Assembly: GCA_024234325.1 (NCBI GenBank)
Contig: JACKOJ010000002.1
Location: forward strand, 372,001 to 436,000
Reading direction: 5' to 3'
DNA length: 64,000 nt
Source: Pseudomonadales bacterium
GTDB taxonomy: Bacteria; Pseudomonadota; Gammaproteobacteria; Pseudomonadales; Pseudohongiellaceae
Positions 8,969 through 17,738 of the stretch are shown here, piece after piece. The position numbers and the translations under genes were made by a program. Under the pieces are notes generated by a model. That model saw only the letters and a program-made list of their open reading frames with translations, made no database searches and was not told the origin of the DNA. Numbering within the stretch: the first letter of the stretch is position 1; the number at the start of each line of letters is the position of its first letter.

Positions 8969-10060
8969 TCAGCGCGAGTGCTGAGCACCGTCATGAACGG
9001 GTTTGCGGGTGGTATCCGGCCATGCATTGATGATGGCCTTGATGAAGGTGGCCAGCGGGATGGCGAAGAACACGCCGGCCAGCCCCCAGATGCCGCCAAA
9101 GACCAGCACGGCGCTGAGGATGGCGACCGGGTGCAGATTGACCGTCTCCGAGAAGATGATGGGCACCAGCACATTGGCATCCAGAAGCTGTATCACCCCG
9201 TAGGCGAGCACCACGGTCACGAACTCGCTGCCCAGGCCCCACTGCACATAGGCGACCAGCATCACGGGAATCGTCACTACGGTTACCCCGATAAACGGCA
9301 CGATCACCGACAGGCCCACGAGCACGGACAACAGCAGGGCATAGTTCACGCCAAGCACGAAGAAAGTGATGTAACTCACTACTCCTACAATAATTATCTC
9401 AAGCGCCTTGCCCCGAATATAGTTCGCCAACTGCTCGTCCATTTCCTTCCAGACCTGCAGCATGAGCGGGCGGTTGTGCGGCAGCAGATTGCTCACCCAG
9501 TGCACCAGCTTGGTCTTGTCCTTGAGCATGAAGAACACCAGCACCGGCACCAGCACCAGGAACACACCCCAGTTGAAGATGCGGGGAATACTGGAAATGG
9601 AATAGGACACCACCATCTGCCCCAGCACTGCGAGATCGCCCCGCAGGGTGCTGATCAGCTCCTGAATCTGCTGCTCGGAGATCAGCGCCGGGTATGCCTC
9701 GGGAAGATGCAGCAGCAGATCCTGCCCTTCGCTGATGAAACGGGGCAGCTCGTTGATGAAACGCCCGAACTGGCTCCAGGCCTGTGGCAGCAGGAACAGC
9801 AGAATCGACACGAAGATGCTGATAAACAGCACATAGACGATGGTCACGGCAACCATATAGGGCAGGTTGTAGCGCAGCAGCCAGTTCACCAGCCCCTGCA
9901 GCAGATAGGCTGTCACCACCGCGGTGAGCAAGGGGGCGAGAACGGAGCCGAGGGTTGCCAGCACAAACAGGCCGACCGCCAGCAGAATCACGAAAATGAT
10001 GGCCTCTTCGTCATGGAAATAACGGTCGAAGAAGCTGCGTACAAGTTGTCGCATTGCCAT
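8969..10060 (-). CDS. perM: PerM/AI-2E family transporter
   Basis: Inner-membrane protein of the AI-2 exporter / PerM family with about eight predicted membrane segments. Examples are AIIFVILLAVGLFVLATLG near the start, YMVAVTIVYVLFISIFVSIL in the middle, and GIWGLAGVFFAIPLATFIKA at the C-terminus. At 363 residues it has the family's usual length. The start lies six bases past the tusA stop, so the two are one transcription unit; dapA begins 83 bp downstream. The substrate cannot be inferred, and members of this family have also been assigned to sodium/proton exchange and membrane-permease roles. Confidence 0.88.
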   Translation of the reverse strand: MAMRQLVRSFFDRYFHDEEAIIFVILLAVGLFVLATLGSVLAPLLTAVVTAYLLQGLVNWLLRYNLPYMVAVTIVYVLFISIFVSILLFLLPQAWSQFGRFINELPRFISEGQDLLLHLPEAYPALISEQQIQELISTLRGDLAVLGQMVVSYSISSIPRIFNWGVFLVLVPVLVFFMLKDKTKLVHWVSNLLPHNRPLMLQVWKEMDEQLANYIRGKALEIIIVGVVSYITFFVLGVNYALLLSVLVGLSVIVPFIGVTVVTIPVMLVAYVQWGLGSEFVTVVLAYGVIQLLDANVLVPIIFSETVNLHPVAILSAVLVFGGIWGLAGVFFAIPLATFIKAIINAWPDTTRKPVHDGAQHSR

Positions 10061-10066
10061 GCGGGC

Positions 10067-10300
10067 TCAGCCTTTCTGAATCCAGTACTGGTATGTGCGC
10101 TCGTCTTTCTCAAAAGCCCGGATGGCGTGCCGGCTCTGATCCACGAACACATGAAAATCCCGTTCCGAACCGGGGTCCGTGGCAATCACTTTGAGAACCT
10201 GCCCAGGCTGCAGGGAATTCAGCGCCAGTTTCGCCTTCAATAAGGGCAGCGGACACATGAGTCCGCTCGCATCGAGTTCCTGATCAGCCTTGATTTCCAT
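10067..10300 (-). CDS. tusA: TusA-family sulfurtransferase
   Basis: Small cytosolic sulfur-carrier protein that takes persulfide sulfur for relay, typically to tRNA 2-thiolation or other sulfur-trafficking steps. The hallmark CPLP motif with the acceptor Cys is at residues 16-19 (DASGLMCPLPLLKAK), and the C-terminal half is VLKVIATDPGSERDF. I use ATG 10300, giving 77 residues; the in-frame TTG at 10318 would add six. It precedes perM by six bases and is divergent from bepA. The tusA-perM pair next to an M48 peptidase gene is common in gammaproteobacteria. Confidence 0.88.
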   Translation of the reverse strand: MEIKADQELDASGLMCPLPLLKAKLALNSLQPGQVLKVIATDPGSERDFHVFVDQSRHAIRAFEKDERTYQYWIQKG

Positions 10301-10442
10301 GGGGCCGCATTCTAGCAAGCAAAGGCACAGGTGCCTAGCAATTGGCCAGTGCCGCCCCCATACACAGCAATGGAATTATTTGTACTGCTCCCGGTCTTAG
10401 GTTTACAGTGGCCGGAGCCAGTCCAGCCGGTATTTGAGACTT

Positions 10443-11897
10443 ATGCGCACACCCACTCTGACAGCCCTCTCCCTCAGCGTCGCCCTGTTCGGTGCCTGCT
10501 CCGCGCAGGCACAGGTGCAATTGCCCTCACTGGGAGACCGCATTTCAGGGCTGATCTCCCTGGACGACGAATATGCGCTGGGACGCGATTTCCTGCGTTC
10601 AGTGCGACGCAGCAGCGTGACCATCGACGATCCCCTGCTGAACGACTATCTGGTGAATATCACCCACAACCTGGCCCTGCACAGCGAGCTGAAGGACTAC
10701 CGCCTGGCCTTCATCATCATTGACAGCCCGGAACTCAACGCATTCGCAGCACCAGGCGGCATTATCGGTGTCAATGGCGGCCTGTTCCTGAACGCGCACA
10801 GCGAGGGCGAATTTCTGTCCGTGATGTCCCATGAGCTGGCCCACGTCAGCCAGCGGCACTTCGCCCGCAGTGTCGAGGACGCCCAGCGTCGCCGCATTCC
10901 CGAGCTTGCCACCCTGCTCGCCAGCATCGTGGTAATGGGCACCTCCGACGCCAGTACCGGGCAGGCCGCCATCATGGCCGCCCAGGGCCGCGCCATCGAG
11001 AACCAGTTGCGCTTCTCCCGCAATAACGAGGCCGAGGCCGATCGCGTGGGCATCCGCACCCTTTTCGATGCCGGGTATGACCCGAACGAAATGCCGGCGA
11101 TGTTCGAGCGCCTCATGGGCCTGAACCGCTTCGGTGCACGTCCACCTGAATTTCTGCTCTCTCACCCGGTCACGGAGTCCCGCATTGCGGACACCCGCAG
11201 CCGCGCCGCACGCTATCCCAGCCAGCAGAGCAAACCCAGCCTGGAATACCAACTGATGCGTTCACGCATCCAGTTGCATTACGAAACCAATGCCCAGACC
11301 TCCGTAGCGCAGTTCGAGCGGGCCTTGCTTGACGCCAAAACGCCGGAGGACATGGCGGCTGCACGCTACGGGCTGGCGCTGGCCTATATGAAGAACAAGC
11401 AGTACACCAAGGCGCACGAAACGCTGGAGCCCCTGCTGGCTGCAGAGCCCAACCGCATCGCCTATGTGGTCGCCAAGGCCGAGATCTACACCGCGAGCAA
11501 CGAGGCCGGTCAGGCAGGAGATTTCCTGCAGCGACACCTGACCATAAACCCGGACAACCACCCCCTGACCATGACCTATGCCGACTCACTGATTGCAGCA
11601 CGCAATTACGACGAGGCCCTGAGGGTGCTGGAGAAACACGCGGTCAATCGCTCGGAAGATCACCGCCTGTGGTACGAGATTGCGGAAACGGCTGGTTTGG
11701 CGGGGAATGTCAGCAAGGTGCACCAGGCACGGGCGGAGTATTTCATTCTGGTGGGAGATTTCCGCAGTGCGTCGGAACAGCTCTCCTACGCCCTGCGCAT
11801 CGAGTCCGAAAAGGAAAACAACGGCCCGCTCATCGCCAAGCTGCGTCAGCGCTCACGCGACGTGGAAAACCTCGAACGGACCACACGAACGCAATAG
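10443..11897 (+). CDS. bepA: BepA-like periplasmic M48 metalloprotease
   Basis: Periplasmic zinc protease and chaperone that acts in quality control of outer-membrane beta-barrels such as LptD. An N-terminal signal peptide ends near CSAQA. The M48 domain has the zinc motif HELAH in SVMSHELAHVSQRHFA near residue 135, and the third ligand region NNEAEADRVG near 195. The C-terminal half consists of TPR repeats (about 270-470). With 484 residues it equals E. coli BepA. ATG 10443 is preferred over the in-frame TTG at 10434. A REP-like repeat begins 11 bases after the stop. Confidence 0.92.
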   Translation: MRTPTLTALSLSVALFGACSAQAQVQLPSLGDRISGLISLDDEYALGRDFLRSVRRSSVTIDDPLLNDYLVNITHNLALHSELKDYRLAFIIIDSPELNAFAAPGGIIGVNGGLFLNAHSEGEFLSVMSHELAHVSQRHFARSVEDAQRRRIPELATLLASIVVMGTSDASTGQAAIMAAQGRAIENQLRFSRNNEAEADRVGIRTLFDAGYDPNEMPAMFERLMGLNRFGARPPEFLLSHPVTESRIADTRSRAARYPSQQSKPSLEYQLMRSRIQLHYETNAQTSVAQFERALLDAKTPEDMAAARYGLALAYMKNKQYTKAHETLEPLLAAEPNRIAYVVAKAEIYTASNEAGQAGDFLQRHLTINPDNHPLTMTYADSLIAARNYDEALRVLEKHAVNRSEDHRLWYEIAETAGLAGNVSKVHQARAEYFILVGDFRSASEQLSYALRIESEKENNGPLIAKLRQRSRDVENLERTTRTQ

Positions 11898-11907
11898 CAA
11901 GCACCGC

Positions 11908-12027
11908 GTAGGAGCCAGCCCTGCTGGCAATAGCCGGTTCCGCGAAATCCTATTTTCAATCGCCTGCAGGGCAGGCTCCTACAGAAAACCCCAGCAACGC
12001 CGCGTAGGAGCCAGCCCTGCTGGCGAT
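11908..12027. repeat. REP-like repeat cluster A (3 copies)
   Basis: Three copies of a 23-base palindromic unit of consensus GTAGGAGCCTGCCCTGCAGG plus CGA sit in alternating orientation: 11908-11930 (+), 11959-11982 (-) and 12004-12026 (+). The plus-oriented copies carry CCAGCCCTGCTGG instead of CCTGCCCTGCAGG, a compensated change that keeps the hairpin. The cluster fills the space between the convergent bepA and nadA genes, and the last copy abuts the nadA stop codon. No transposase of the REP-associated type is present in the window. Confidence 0.9.
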
Positions 12028-13106
12028 CAAGCCTTTCCGGCCACCCTGAGCTTGTGCTGCGCGGAGAAATCCAGCATGCGCTGCAGGGGTATCATCGCCC
12101 TTTCCGCCAGCGCCCGATCCACCGTCACCCGATTGCTGCCCTTGAGCAGCGTGTCATACAGGCGATCCAGCGAATTCATGGCCATCCAGGGGCAGTGGGC
12201 ACAACTGCGGCAGGTGGCGTCATTGCCCGCTGTCGGTGCCACCAGGAACTGCTTGTTCGGCGCCAGTTGCTGCAGCTTGTAGAAGATGCCCTTGTCCGTG
12301 GCCACGATGAATGCAGGATTGGGCAGCGTGACTGCCGCCTGAATGATCTGCGTGGTAGAACCGATGACATCCGCAATCTCCAGCACGGCGTCCGGCGATT
12401 CGGGGTGCGCCAGTACCGCCGCCTCGGGATGCAGAGCCTTGAGATCCAGCAGCCCTCTGGCCTTGAATTCCTCGTGCACAATGCAGGCACCGTCCCACAG
12501 CAGCATGTCTGCCCCGGTACGCTTCTGGATGTAAGCGCCCAGGTGCTTATCCGGCGCCCAGATGATCTTTTTGCCTTGCGCGGCAAGATGCTCCACCACG
12601 TCCACGGCAATGCTTGAGGTCACCACCCAGTCAGCACGGGCCTTCACCGCTGCCGAGGTATTGGCATACACCACCACTTCGCGATCGGGATGGGCGTCGC
12701 AGAAGGCGGCGAAATCGTCCACCGGGCACGCGAGATCGAGCGAACAGGTCGCCTCCAGTGTCGGCATCAGGACCGTTTTGTCCGGGCTGAGAATGCAGGC
12801 TGTCTCACCCATGAAACGCACGCCCGCCACCACCAGGGTGGAAGCGGCCGCGTCGCGGCCGAAACGCGCCATTTCCAGCGAATCGGAGATAAATCCCCCG
12901 CTCTCTTCCGCCAGCTCCTGGATCAGCGCATCCGTGTAGTAATGCGCCACCAGCACGGCATCCTTCTCCTTCAGCAGCGCCTTGATGCGCGCCTTGTAGT
13001 CGGCCACACCGGCGGCATCCAGAGTACCGGGAAGGGAAACTGCGGCGAGGTGTTCCCGTACAAGGCGGGTATCCGCTGCCAGTAAATCTGCTTTGTTGCT
13101 ACTCAT
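12027..13106 (-). CDS. nadA: NadA, quinolinate synthase
   Basis: 4Fe-4S enzyme that condenses iminoaspartate with dihydroxyacetone phosphate to give quinolinate in de novo NAD synthesis. The three conserved cluster Cys lie in ATCSLDLACPVDD near residue 128, in LLWDGACIVHEE near 212, and in ATCRSCAHCPWMAMN near 310. Its 359 residues are typical. The ATG at 13106 follows CACGGT and is divergent from the quinone reductase gene 209 bp away. The stop codon is immediately adjacent to a REP-like repeat, so the transcript would end in that palindrome. Confidence 0.95.
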   Translation of the reverse strand: MSSNKADLLAADTRLVREHLAAVSLPGTLDAAGVADYKARIKALLKEKDAVLVAHYYTDALIQELAEESGGFISDSLEMARFGRDAAASTLVVAGVRFMGETACILSPDKTVLMPTLEATCSLDLACPVDDFAAFCDAHPDREVVVYANTSAAVKARADWVVTSSIAVDVVEHLAAQGKKIIWAPDKHLGAYIQKRTGADMLLWDGACIVHEEFKARGLLDLKALHPEAAVLAHPESPDAVLEIADVIGSTTQIIQAAVTLPNPAFIVATDKGIFYKLQQLAPNKQFLVAPTAGNDATCRSCAHCPWMAMNSLDRLYDTLLKGSNRVTVDRALAERAMIPLQRMLDFSAQHKLRVAGKA

Positions 13107-13315
13107 ACCGTGCCGTTCGGGGATGACGATCCCCGCGCTGTCTTGAAAAAGAAGGCCGCAAGTTTACACGAGCGACCGGAGTCGCGCATCTGCCAGGGCA
13201 CCCGGGCATTTGGCAGCGCCGTCGGAAAATGGCATGATCGCGACACTCAGGGCGCCTATGATCGCATATCGGTGCCAGCAGCCGACTTCCCAATTCTTGA
13301 ACTAAGGATACCCCC

Positions 13316-14290
13316 ATGCCCAAAGCCATCATCGTTGAAAAAACCGGTGACTCCAGTGTGATGCAACTGCAGGACGTCAAACTCGGCAAGCCCCGCAAGG
13401 GCGAGGTCACTGTACGCGCCACCGCCATCGGCGTGAACTTCATCGACATCTACCAGCGCACGGGATTGTATCCCCTGCCTACTCCGTTCACTCTCGGTGG
13501 TGAACTGTGCGGCGTTGTCGAAGCCGTCGGCGCCGGCGTCACCGATTTCAAGATCGGCGACCGTGTCGCCTGCGGTACAGCGGGCACGGGCTGCTATGCC
13601 GAGAAAGTGAATCTGAAGGCGGGCCTGCTGGTGAAAGTACCCAAGCAGATCAGTGATGAAGTCGCGGCGGCCATGATGCTCAAAGGCATGACCGTGCAAT
13701 ACCTGATTCGCCAGATCTACAAGGTGAAAAAAGGCGACACGATTCTGGTGCACGCAGCCGCCGGCGGCGTTGGCCTGATTCTGTGCCAGTGGGCAAAATC
13801 CCTAGGCGCCACCGTCATCGGTACCGTCAGCTCCCCCGCCAAGGCAAAGCTGGCGAAAGCCCACGGCTGCGACTACCCGATCGACTACACCAAGACCGAT
13901 TTCGTGAAGAAAGTAAAAGCGATTACCAAAGGCGCCATGTTGCCCGTGGTCTATGACTCCATCGGCAAGGATACTTTCCCTGCCTCACTCGACTGTCTGC
14001 GCAAGTTCGGCCTGTTCGTGACCTACGGCAACGCCTCCGGGCCTGTACCACCGTTCGCGCCCGCTCTGCTGGCTCAGAAGGGCTCTCTGATGATGACCCG
14101 CCCGACGCTGTTCAACTTCGTGAGTACCCCGGAAGAACTGCGCGCAGTAGCGGGCGACTTGATGAAAGTGGTCAAGTCCGGCGCCGTCAAAATCGAGGTC
14201 AATCACCGCTACGCGCTGAAGGACGCGGCCAAGGCTCACGACGATCTGGCGGCCCGCAAGACCTCTGGTTCGATTGTGCTGATTCCCTGA
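13316..14290 (+). CDS. qor: Zinc-free quinone oxidoreductase (MDR family)
   Basis: NADPH-dependent quinone reductase of the medium-chain dehydrogenase family, 324 residues, expected to be cytosolic. The N-terminal catalytic domain has GVNFIDIYQRTGLYP and LGGELCGVVEAVG. The Rossmann domain has the NADPH-binding VHAAAGGVGLILCQWAK at about residues 145-161. No structural or catalytic zinc Cys cluster is present, as expected for the QOR subgroup. AAGGA lies before the ATG. The gene is followed by a perfect 8-bp hairpin and a tRNA-Lys-like fragment. Confidence 0.9.
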   Translation: MPKAIIVEKTGDSSVMQLQDVKLGKPRKGEVTVRATAIGVNFIDIYQRTGLYPLPTPFTLGGELCGVVEAVGAGVTDFKIGDRVACGTAGTGCYAEKVNLKAGLLVKVPKQISDEVAAAMMLKGMTVQYLIRQIYKVKKGDTILVHAAAGGVGLILCQWAKSLGATVIGTVSSPAKAKLAKAHGCDYPIDYTKTDFVKKVKAITKGAMLPVVYDSIGKDTFPASLDCLRKFGLFVTYGNASGPVPPFAPALLAQKGSLMMTRPTLFNFVSTPEELRAVAGDLMKVVKSGAVKIEVNHRYALKDAAKAHDDLAARKTSGSIVLIP

Positions 14291-14307
14291 ACCATAAGAC
14301 ACTGCAT

Positions 14308-14329
14308 GCGCCGGACCGAAATCCGGCGC
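14308..14329 (+). terminator. Hairpin downstream of qor
   Basis: Perfect 8-bp inverted repeat (GCGCCGGA / TCCGGCGC) with a six-base loop, 18 bases after the qor stop. No T-tract follows, so it is a weak candidate for an intrinsic terminator and may instead protect the mRNA end. Confidence 0.45.
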
Positions 14330-14331
14330 CT

Positions 14332-14360
14332 GTAGAGCAGTTGGCTCAACCAACTGGTCG
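14332..14360 (+). other. tRNA-Lys-like fragment, inverted relative to the intact tRNA
   Basis: 29 bases match the D-arm/anticodon-arm part of the nearby tRNA-Lys gene. The first 15 (GTAGAGCAGTTGGCT) are identical. Two bases of the anticodon loop are then missing, and the rest matches with two substitutions. The fragment is on the plus strand while the intact tRNA is on the minus strand 177 bp away. It also folds by itself (CAGTTGG / CCAACTG). It cannot be a functional tRNA. Confidence 0.7.
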
Positions 14361-14506
14361 GCGGAAGAGAACATCATTCGACTGCCTGTGCTCACTGCAG
14401 ACCGTGCGCAGAAGACAAAAGTCAGCAAACATCAGCGCAGAATGCAGCGCCAATGCAAGAAGCGAAACGAAGCAGGAAGAAGTGGAAAAACAGCGATTCA
14501 GTTAGC

Positions 14507-14536
14507 AAAAAAAAGAGCACTGAATGCAGGAAAAAA
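14507..14536 (-). terminator. Possible terminator after tRNA-Lys
   Basis: Immediately beyond the CCA end the minus strand reads a short weak hairpin region and then a run of eight T. The stem is only about three base pairs, so the call rests mainly on the T-run. Confidence 0.35.
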
Positions 14537-14612
14537 TGGTGGGTCGTGAGTGACTCGAACACTCGACCAATTGGTTAAAAGCCAACTGCTCTACCGACTG
14601 AGCTAACGACCC
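14537..14612 (-). tRNA. tRNA-Lys (UUU)
   Basis: 76-base cloverleaf read on the minus strand. It has acceptor stem GGGTCGT / ACGACCC, D-arm GCTC / GAGC, anticodon stem GTTGG / CCAAT with loop CTTTTAA (anticodon TTT), a T-arm GAGTG / CACTC around TTCGAGT, discriminator A and an encoded CCA. It lies 82 bp downstream of queC on the same strand, the same position as in Pseudomonas-type genomes. Its wobble uridine is a substrate of the mnm5s2U pathway that includes MnmC. Confidence 0.96.
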
Positions 14613-14694
14613 ATTCGAGAAAGTGCGACATAATACTATCATTCGCGAAAAAGGCAAGCCGTTTCTTGTAAAAAATGCACCAAAACGGCGTGCT

Positions 14695-15369
14695 TCAGCG
14701 GTAACGCGTCGAGTCCGGCAGGCCTGCGTCGGCAAAGCCTTTGGCACGGAAACGGCAACTGTCACAACGTCCGCAGGCGCGCCCTTCGGCATCTGCCTGA
14801 TAGCAGGACACGGTGAGTGAATAGTCCACGCCGAGGCGGTCTCCCAGCGCAATAATCTCACCCTTGCTGAGCTGAATCAGCGGGACCTCGATCTTCATGC
14901 GATGCCCTTCCACCGCTGCCTTGGTGGCCAGATTGGCCATGGCCTCGAAGGCCTCGATGAACTCGGGCCGACAATCTGGATAGCCGGAATAGTCCCTGGC
15001 GTTCACACCGATGAAAATGGTCTGCGCATCTACCACCTCTGCCAGCGCCATCGCGTAGGACAGGAAGACGGTGTTGCGGGCGGGCACATAGGTAATCGGA
15101 ATGCCCGCAGACTCTTCCTCGGGCACGGCAAGCGCCGCATCGGTCAAGGCAGAGCCTCCCAATGCACCGATACCAAGAGGTATTACGGAGTGTTGTGCCA
15201 CACCAATCTGCGCTGCCACAGCACGCGCGGCATTCAACTCACTCGCGGAACGCTGGCCATAATCGAAACTCAGGGCATAAATATTGAAGCCCTGATCTTT
15301 GGCAATCGCCAGACAGGTGCTGGAATCCAGCCCGCCCGACAGCAGTACCACAGCGTTCTTGCCTGTCAT
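14695..15369 (-). CDS. queC: QueC, 7-cyano-7-deazaguanine synthase
   Basis: ATP-dependent enzyme converting 7-carboxy-7-deazaguanine to preQ0 in queuosine synthesis. The N-terminal PP-loop AVVLLSGGLDSSTCLA (residues 6-21) binds ATP. GVNARDYSGYPDCRPEF is the conserved core, and the C-terminal zinc site is the Cys set in VSCYQADAEGRACGRCDSC. It has 224 residues. It follows queE by 21 bp, so both act in sequence from one transcript at the end of the tol operon, with tRNA-Lys after them. Confidence 0.96.
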   Translation of the reverse strand: MTGKNAVVLLSGGLDSSTCLAIAKDQGFNIYALSFDYGQRSASELNAARAVAAQIGVAQHSVIPLGIGALGGSALTDAALAVPEEESAGIPITYVPARNTVFLSYAMALAEVVDAQTIFIGVNARDYSGYPDCRPEFIEAFEAMANLATKAAVEGHRMKIEVPLIQLSKGEIIALGDRLGVDYSLTVSCYQADAEGRACGRCDSCRFRAKGFADAGLPDSTRYR

Positions 15370-15390
15370 GTCAAACCTCGCAGCAATGCT

Positions 15391-16044
15391 TCAGTGCCCG
15401 GGCTCATCGCCCCAGATGTGCTTGTGCAGTTGTATCTGCATACGAACGGGCAGACGATCCTGCAGAATCCACTCGGCAAGTTCCCGGTAGGACACCTGCC
15501 CGAAACTCGGGGAAAACAGTATTTCCTGCACGCGGGAGCGCAAGTCGAACTGATCCACTTTTGCCTTGGACCATTCATAGTCGCGGCGATCACAGATGAC
15601 AAACTTCACCTGATCCTGCGGCTTGAGCAGGCCGACATTGGATTCCAGATTACGATCGCACTCGCCGGAGCCGGGTGTCTTCAAATCGAGAATGGTGACT
15701 ACACGCGCGTCCACCTTTGCGATCGACATGGCACCACTGGTCTCCAGAGACACCACAAACCCGCGATCACAGAGCATCGTCAACAGCGCAATACAATTGG
15801 GTTGCGCCAGGGGCTCTCCTCCTGTGACGGTGACGTGGCGAGCGCCGTGGGAAGCGACCTCCTCGACAATATCACTCAAACCCCTAACATCGCCTTTATG
15901 GAAGGCATATTCAGTATCGCAGTACACGCAGCGTAGCGGACAACCCGTGAGACGCACAAATACCGTAGGCAGCCCCACGGTTGTGGTTTCTCCCTGCAAC
16001 GAGAAGAAAATTTCATTAATACGAAGTGATTGCGCGGTGTCCAT
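15391..16044 (-). CDS. queE: QueE, 7-carboxy-7-deazaguanine synthase
   Basis: Radical-SAM enzyme making 7-carboxy-7-deazaguanine from 6-carboxytetrahydropterin, the step before QueC. The 4Fe-4S motif is CX3CX2C in LTGCPLRCVYCDTEYAF near residue 35, followed by HVTVTGGEPLAQPN near 71. At 217 residues it is standard for the family. It lies 75 bp downstream of cpoB in the same orientation, an arrangement shared with pseudomonads. Confidence 0.94.
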   Translation of the reverse strand: MDTAQSLRINEIFFSLQGETTTVGLPTVFVRLTGCPLRCVYCDTEYAFHKGDVRGLSDIVEEVASHGARHVTVTGGEPLAQPNCIALLTMLCDRGFVVSLETSGAMSIAKVDARVVTILDLKTPGSGECDRNLESNVGLLKPQDQVKFVICDRRDYEWSKAKVDQFDLRSRVQEILFSPSFGQVSYRELAEWILQDRLPVRMQIQLHKHIWGDEPGH

Positions 16045-16119
16045 GAAACGTCGACATTATTCCCGCGAGTGCGGAGTTTGAAATTGGGGAAAACGAAAAA
16101 CGATAGCGACAGGGCGCGA

Positions 16120-17130
16120 TCAGTTCATGGCGCGTAAATAAATATCCGCCAGATTGGCCGCCGAGGTGTTCGGGAAACGGGATTGCACCTGGCGCAGCAA
16201 TTGCCGGGCGCGATCGGAGTTGCCCAGCTTGTCATACACAGTGCCCAGGGAATACATGGCATCATCCACCTTGCGTCCGTCAGGGTACTGATTCACGATG
16301 GTCTCGAAGGCTTCTCGCGCCTCATTGAGCATGGCCAGGTTGATATAGGCCTGCCCCTTCCAGTAGTAGGCGTTGGTCACGAAGCGTCCGCTCGGATACA
16401 GGCGCAGATACTGGTCAAATTCCGTCACGGAACGCTGGTACTGCTCTTCCTGAAGAAGGGAGTCCAGAGCCATCTGATACTGCTGCTGTTCGGACAGAAC
16501 AGTCGGCTGCAGGGGTGTCTGGGCATTCACCGAGGTATTGGCAGTTGCCAGTGAAGCCTGCTGAATGGGCTGTTGCGACGGAGTGCTGACGGGCGCACTC
16601 ACCGGGGGCACAGAGGCCGACACAGCCGGGGCTGTCGTCTGGGGCATCGGTGCAGGAGTCGTTACCGGAGCAGTAACCGTCGGCATGGGGGTGCCTTGTG
16701 CCGCAGCGGTACTGGGCATGGGGACCGTACCTGTCGGGGCAACCGGCATTACACCCGCATTAACTGGCATGCCCGGCTGCGTTGCCACGGGCGCCACCGA
16801 AGAGGCAGCGGCCGCAGCAGAGGACAGCGCAGACATGCGCGAATCCAGATCCGTATATCGATCCAGAGACTCACGCTGCAGGTTTCGCAACTCGTAATTC
16901 TGCTCCTCAACCATGCCACGCAGGGTTTCCAGTTCCGCACGCATTTCGCGGAACTGGTCCAGCAGCATGACGAGGGCGTCATTCGAAGACGCGGCACCCG
17001 CCTGGCCTCCCGCAGAGGTCTGGCCAGGGGTGAAAGGCGTGGCTTCAACAACCCCTGCAGCGCTCATGACACTGGTGCTGAGCACACTGGCAGGCACCGC
17101 CAGCATCAACGCTGCAAGAGTTTTTCTCAT
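16120..17130 (-). CDS. cpoB: CpoB (YbgF), Tol-Pal associated cell-division coordinator
   Basis: Periplasmic protein that links PBP1b activity with Tol-driven outer-membrane constriction. It has a signal peptide (cleavage near VMSA), then an N-terminal trimerising coiled coil (about residues 50-105, MRAELETLRGMVEEQNYELR). A Pro/Thr/Ala/Val-rich linker runs from about 110 to 205. C-terminal TPR repeats of the YbgF type (about 215-335) include FVTNAYYWKGQAYINLAML. The 336-residue length exceeds the roughly 260 of E. coli CpoB because of that linker. It starts 17 bp after the pal stop. Confidence 0.92.
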   Translation of the reverse strand: MRKTLAALMLAVPASVLSTSVMSAAGVVEATPFTPGQTSAGGQAGAASSNDALVMLLDQFREMRAELETLRGMVEEQNYELRNLQRESLDRYTDLDSRMSALSSAAAAASSVAPVATQPGMPVNAGVMPVAPTGTVPMPSTAAAQGTPMPTVTAPVTTPAPMPQTTAPAVSASVPPVSAPVSTPSQQPIQQASLATANTSVNAQTPLQPTVLSEQQQYQMALDSLLQEEQYQRSVTEFDQYLRLYPSGRFVTNAYYWKGQAYINLAMLNEAREAFETIVNQYPDGRKVDDAMYSLGTVYDKLGNSDRARQLLRQVQSRFPNTSAANLADIYLRAMN

Positions 17131-17147
17131 ATCACGCCTTCAATGTC

Positions 17148-17672
17148 TTACTTGATTTCTACGCGACGGTTCAGACGGTAAGCGGCTTCTGTCTGACCAG
17201 TCGCAGCAGGACGCTCTTCACCGTAGCTGACCGTTTCGATCTGGGACAGTGAGGCACCGTTTACGACCAGGTAGTCACGGATGCTGTTGGCACGACGCTC
17301 GCCCAGAGCCAGGTTGTACTCACGAGTACCACGCTCGTCGGCATGACCTTCCAGACGAATGCGCTTGCTGGAGTTTGCTGCCAGGTTGCGACCGTGAATG
17401 GCCAGTACGTCGCGGTCAGAAGCCATGAACTCTGACACGTCAAAATCGAAATAGAACACGGTGGTGTTCAGGGCGGCAGCTTCCATGCGCTGTTGAGCTT
17501 CGCGCTCACGAGCCAGACGCTCAGCTTCTGCACGTTGTGCTGCAGCAGTAGTTGCGTCGATACCGGAAGTATCAGCCGCGGGAGCTGCTGCCATGTCTTC
17601 GTCGCCAGTCGAACTACAGGCTGCCAGGCCCATAATAGACAAAGCAAGGATTGTTGTTTTAAAAAGTTTCAT
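17148..17672 (-). CDS. pal: Pal, peptidoglycan-associated lipoprotein
   Basis: Outer-membrane lipoprotein that binds peptidoglycan and TolB. MKLFKTTILALSIMGLAACS supplies a signal peptide with lipobox LAAC (lipidated Cys 19). A short Ala/Asp-rich tether and an Arg/Glu/Ala-rich helix follow, then an OmpA-like domain with VFYFDFDVSEF, RIRLEGHADERGTREYN and LGERRANSIRDYL, the diaminopimelate-binding region. It is 174 residues. ATG 17672 is chosen because it begins the signal peptide; the upstream frame to 17720 is not supported. It lies 66 bp after tolB. Confidence 0.95.
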   Translation of the reverse strand: MKLFKTTILALSIMGLAACSSTGDEDMAAAPAADTSGIDATTAAAQRAEAERLAREREAQQRMEAAALNTTVFYFDFDVSEFMASDRDVLAIHGRNLAANSSKRIRLEGHADERGTREYNLALGERRANSIRDYLVVNGASLSQIETVSYGEERPAATGQTEAAYRLNRRVEIK

Positions 17673-17738
17673 GCTGTGCGTACCCACTCTGCAAGTCCTC
17701 CGATAGGCTGATGCTATCAAATTTTCAAGTTTAATAAC

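Noticed and set aside
8912..10243. 443-codon plus-strand frame opposite perM
   Set aside because: Antisense shadow with long His/Gln runs; perM on the minus strand has clear membrane segments.
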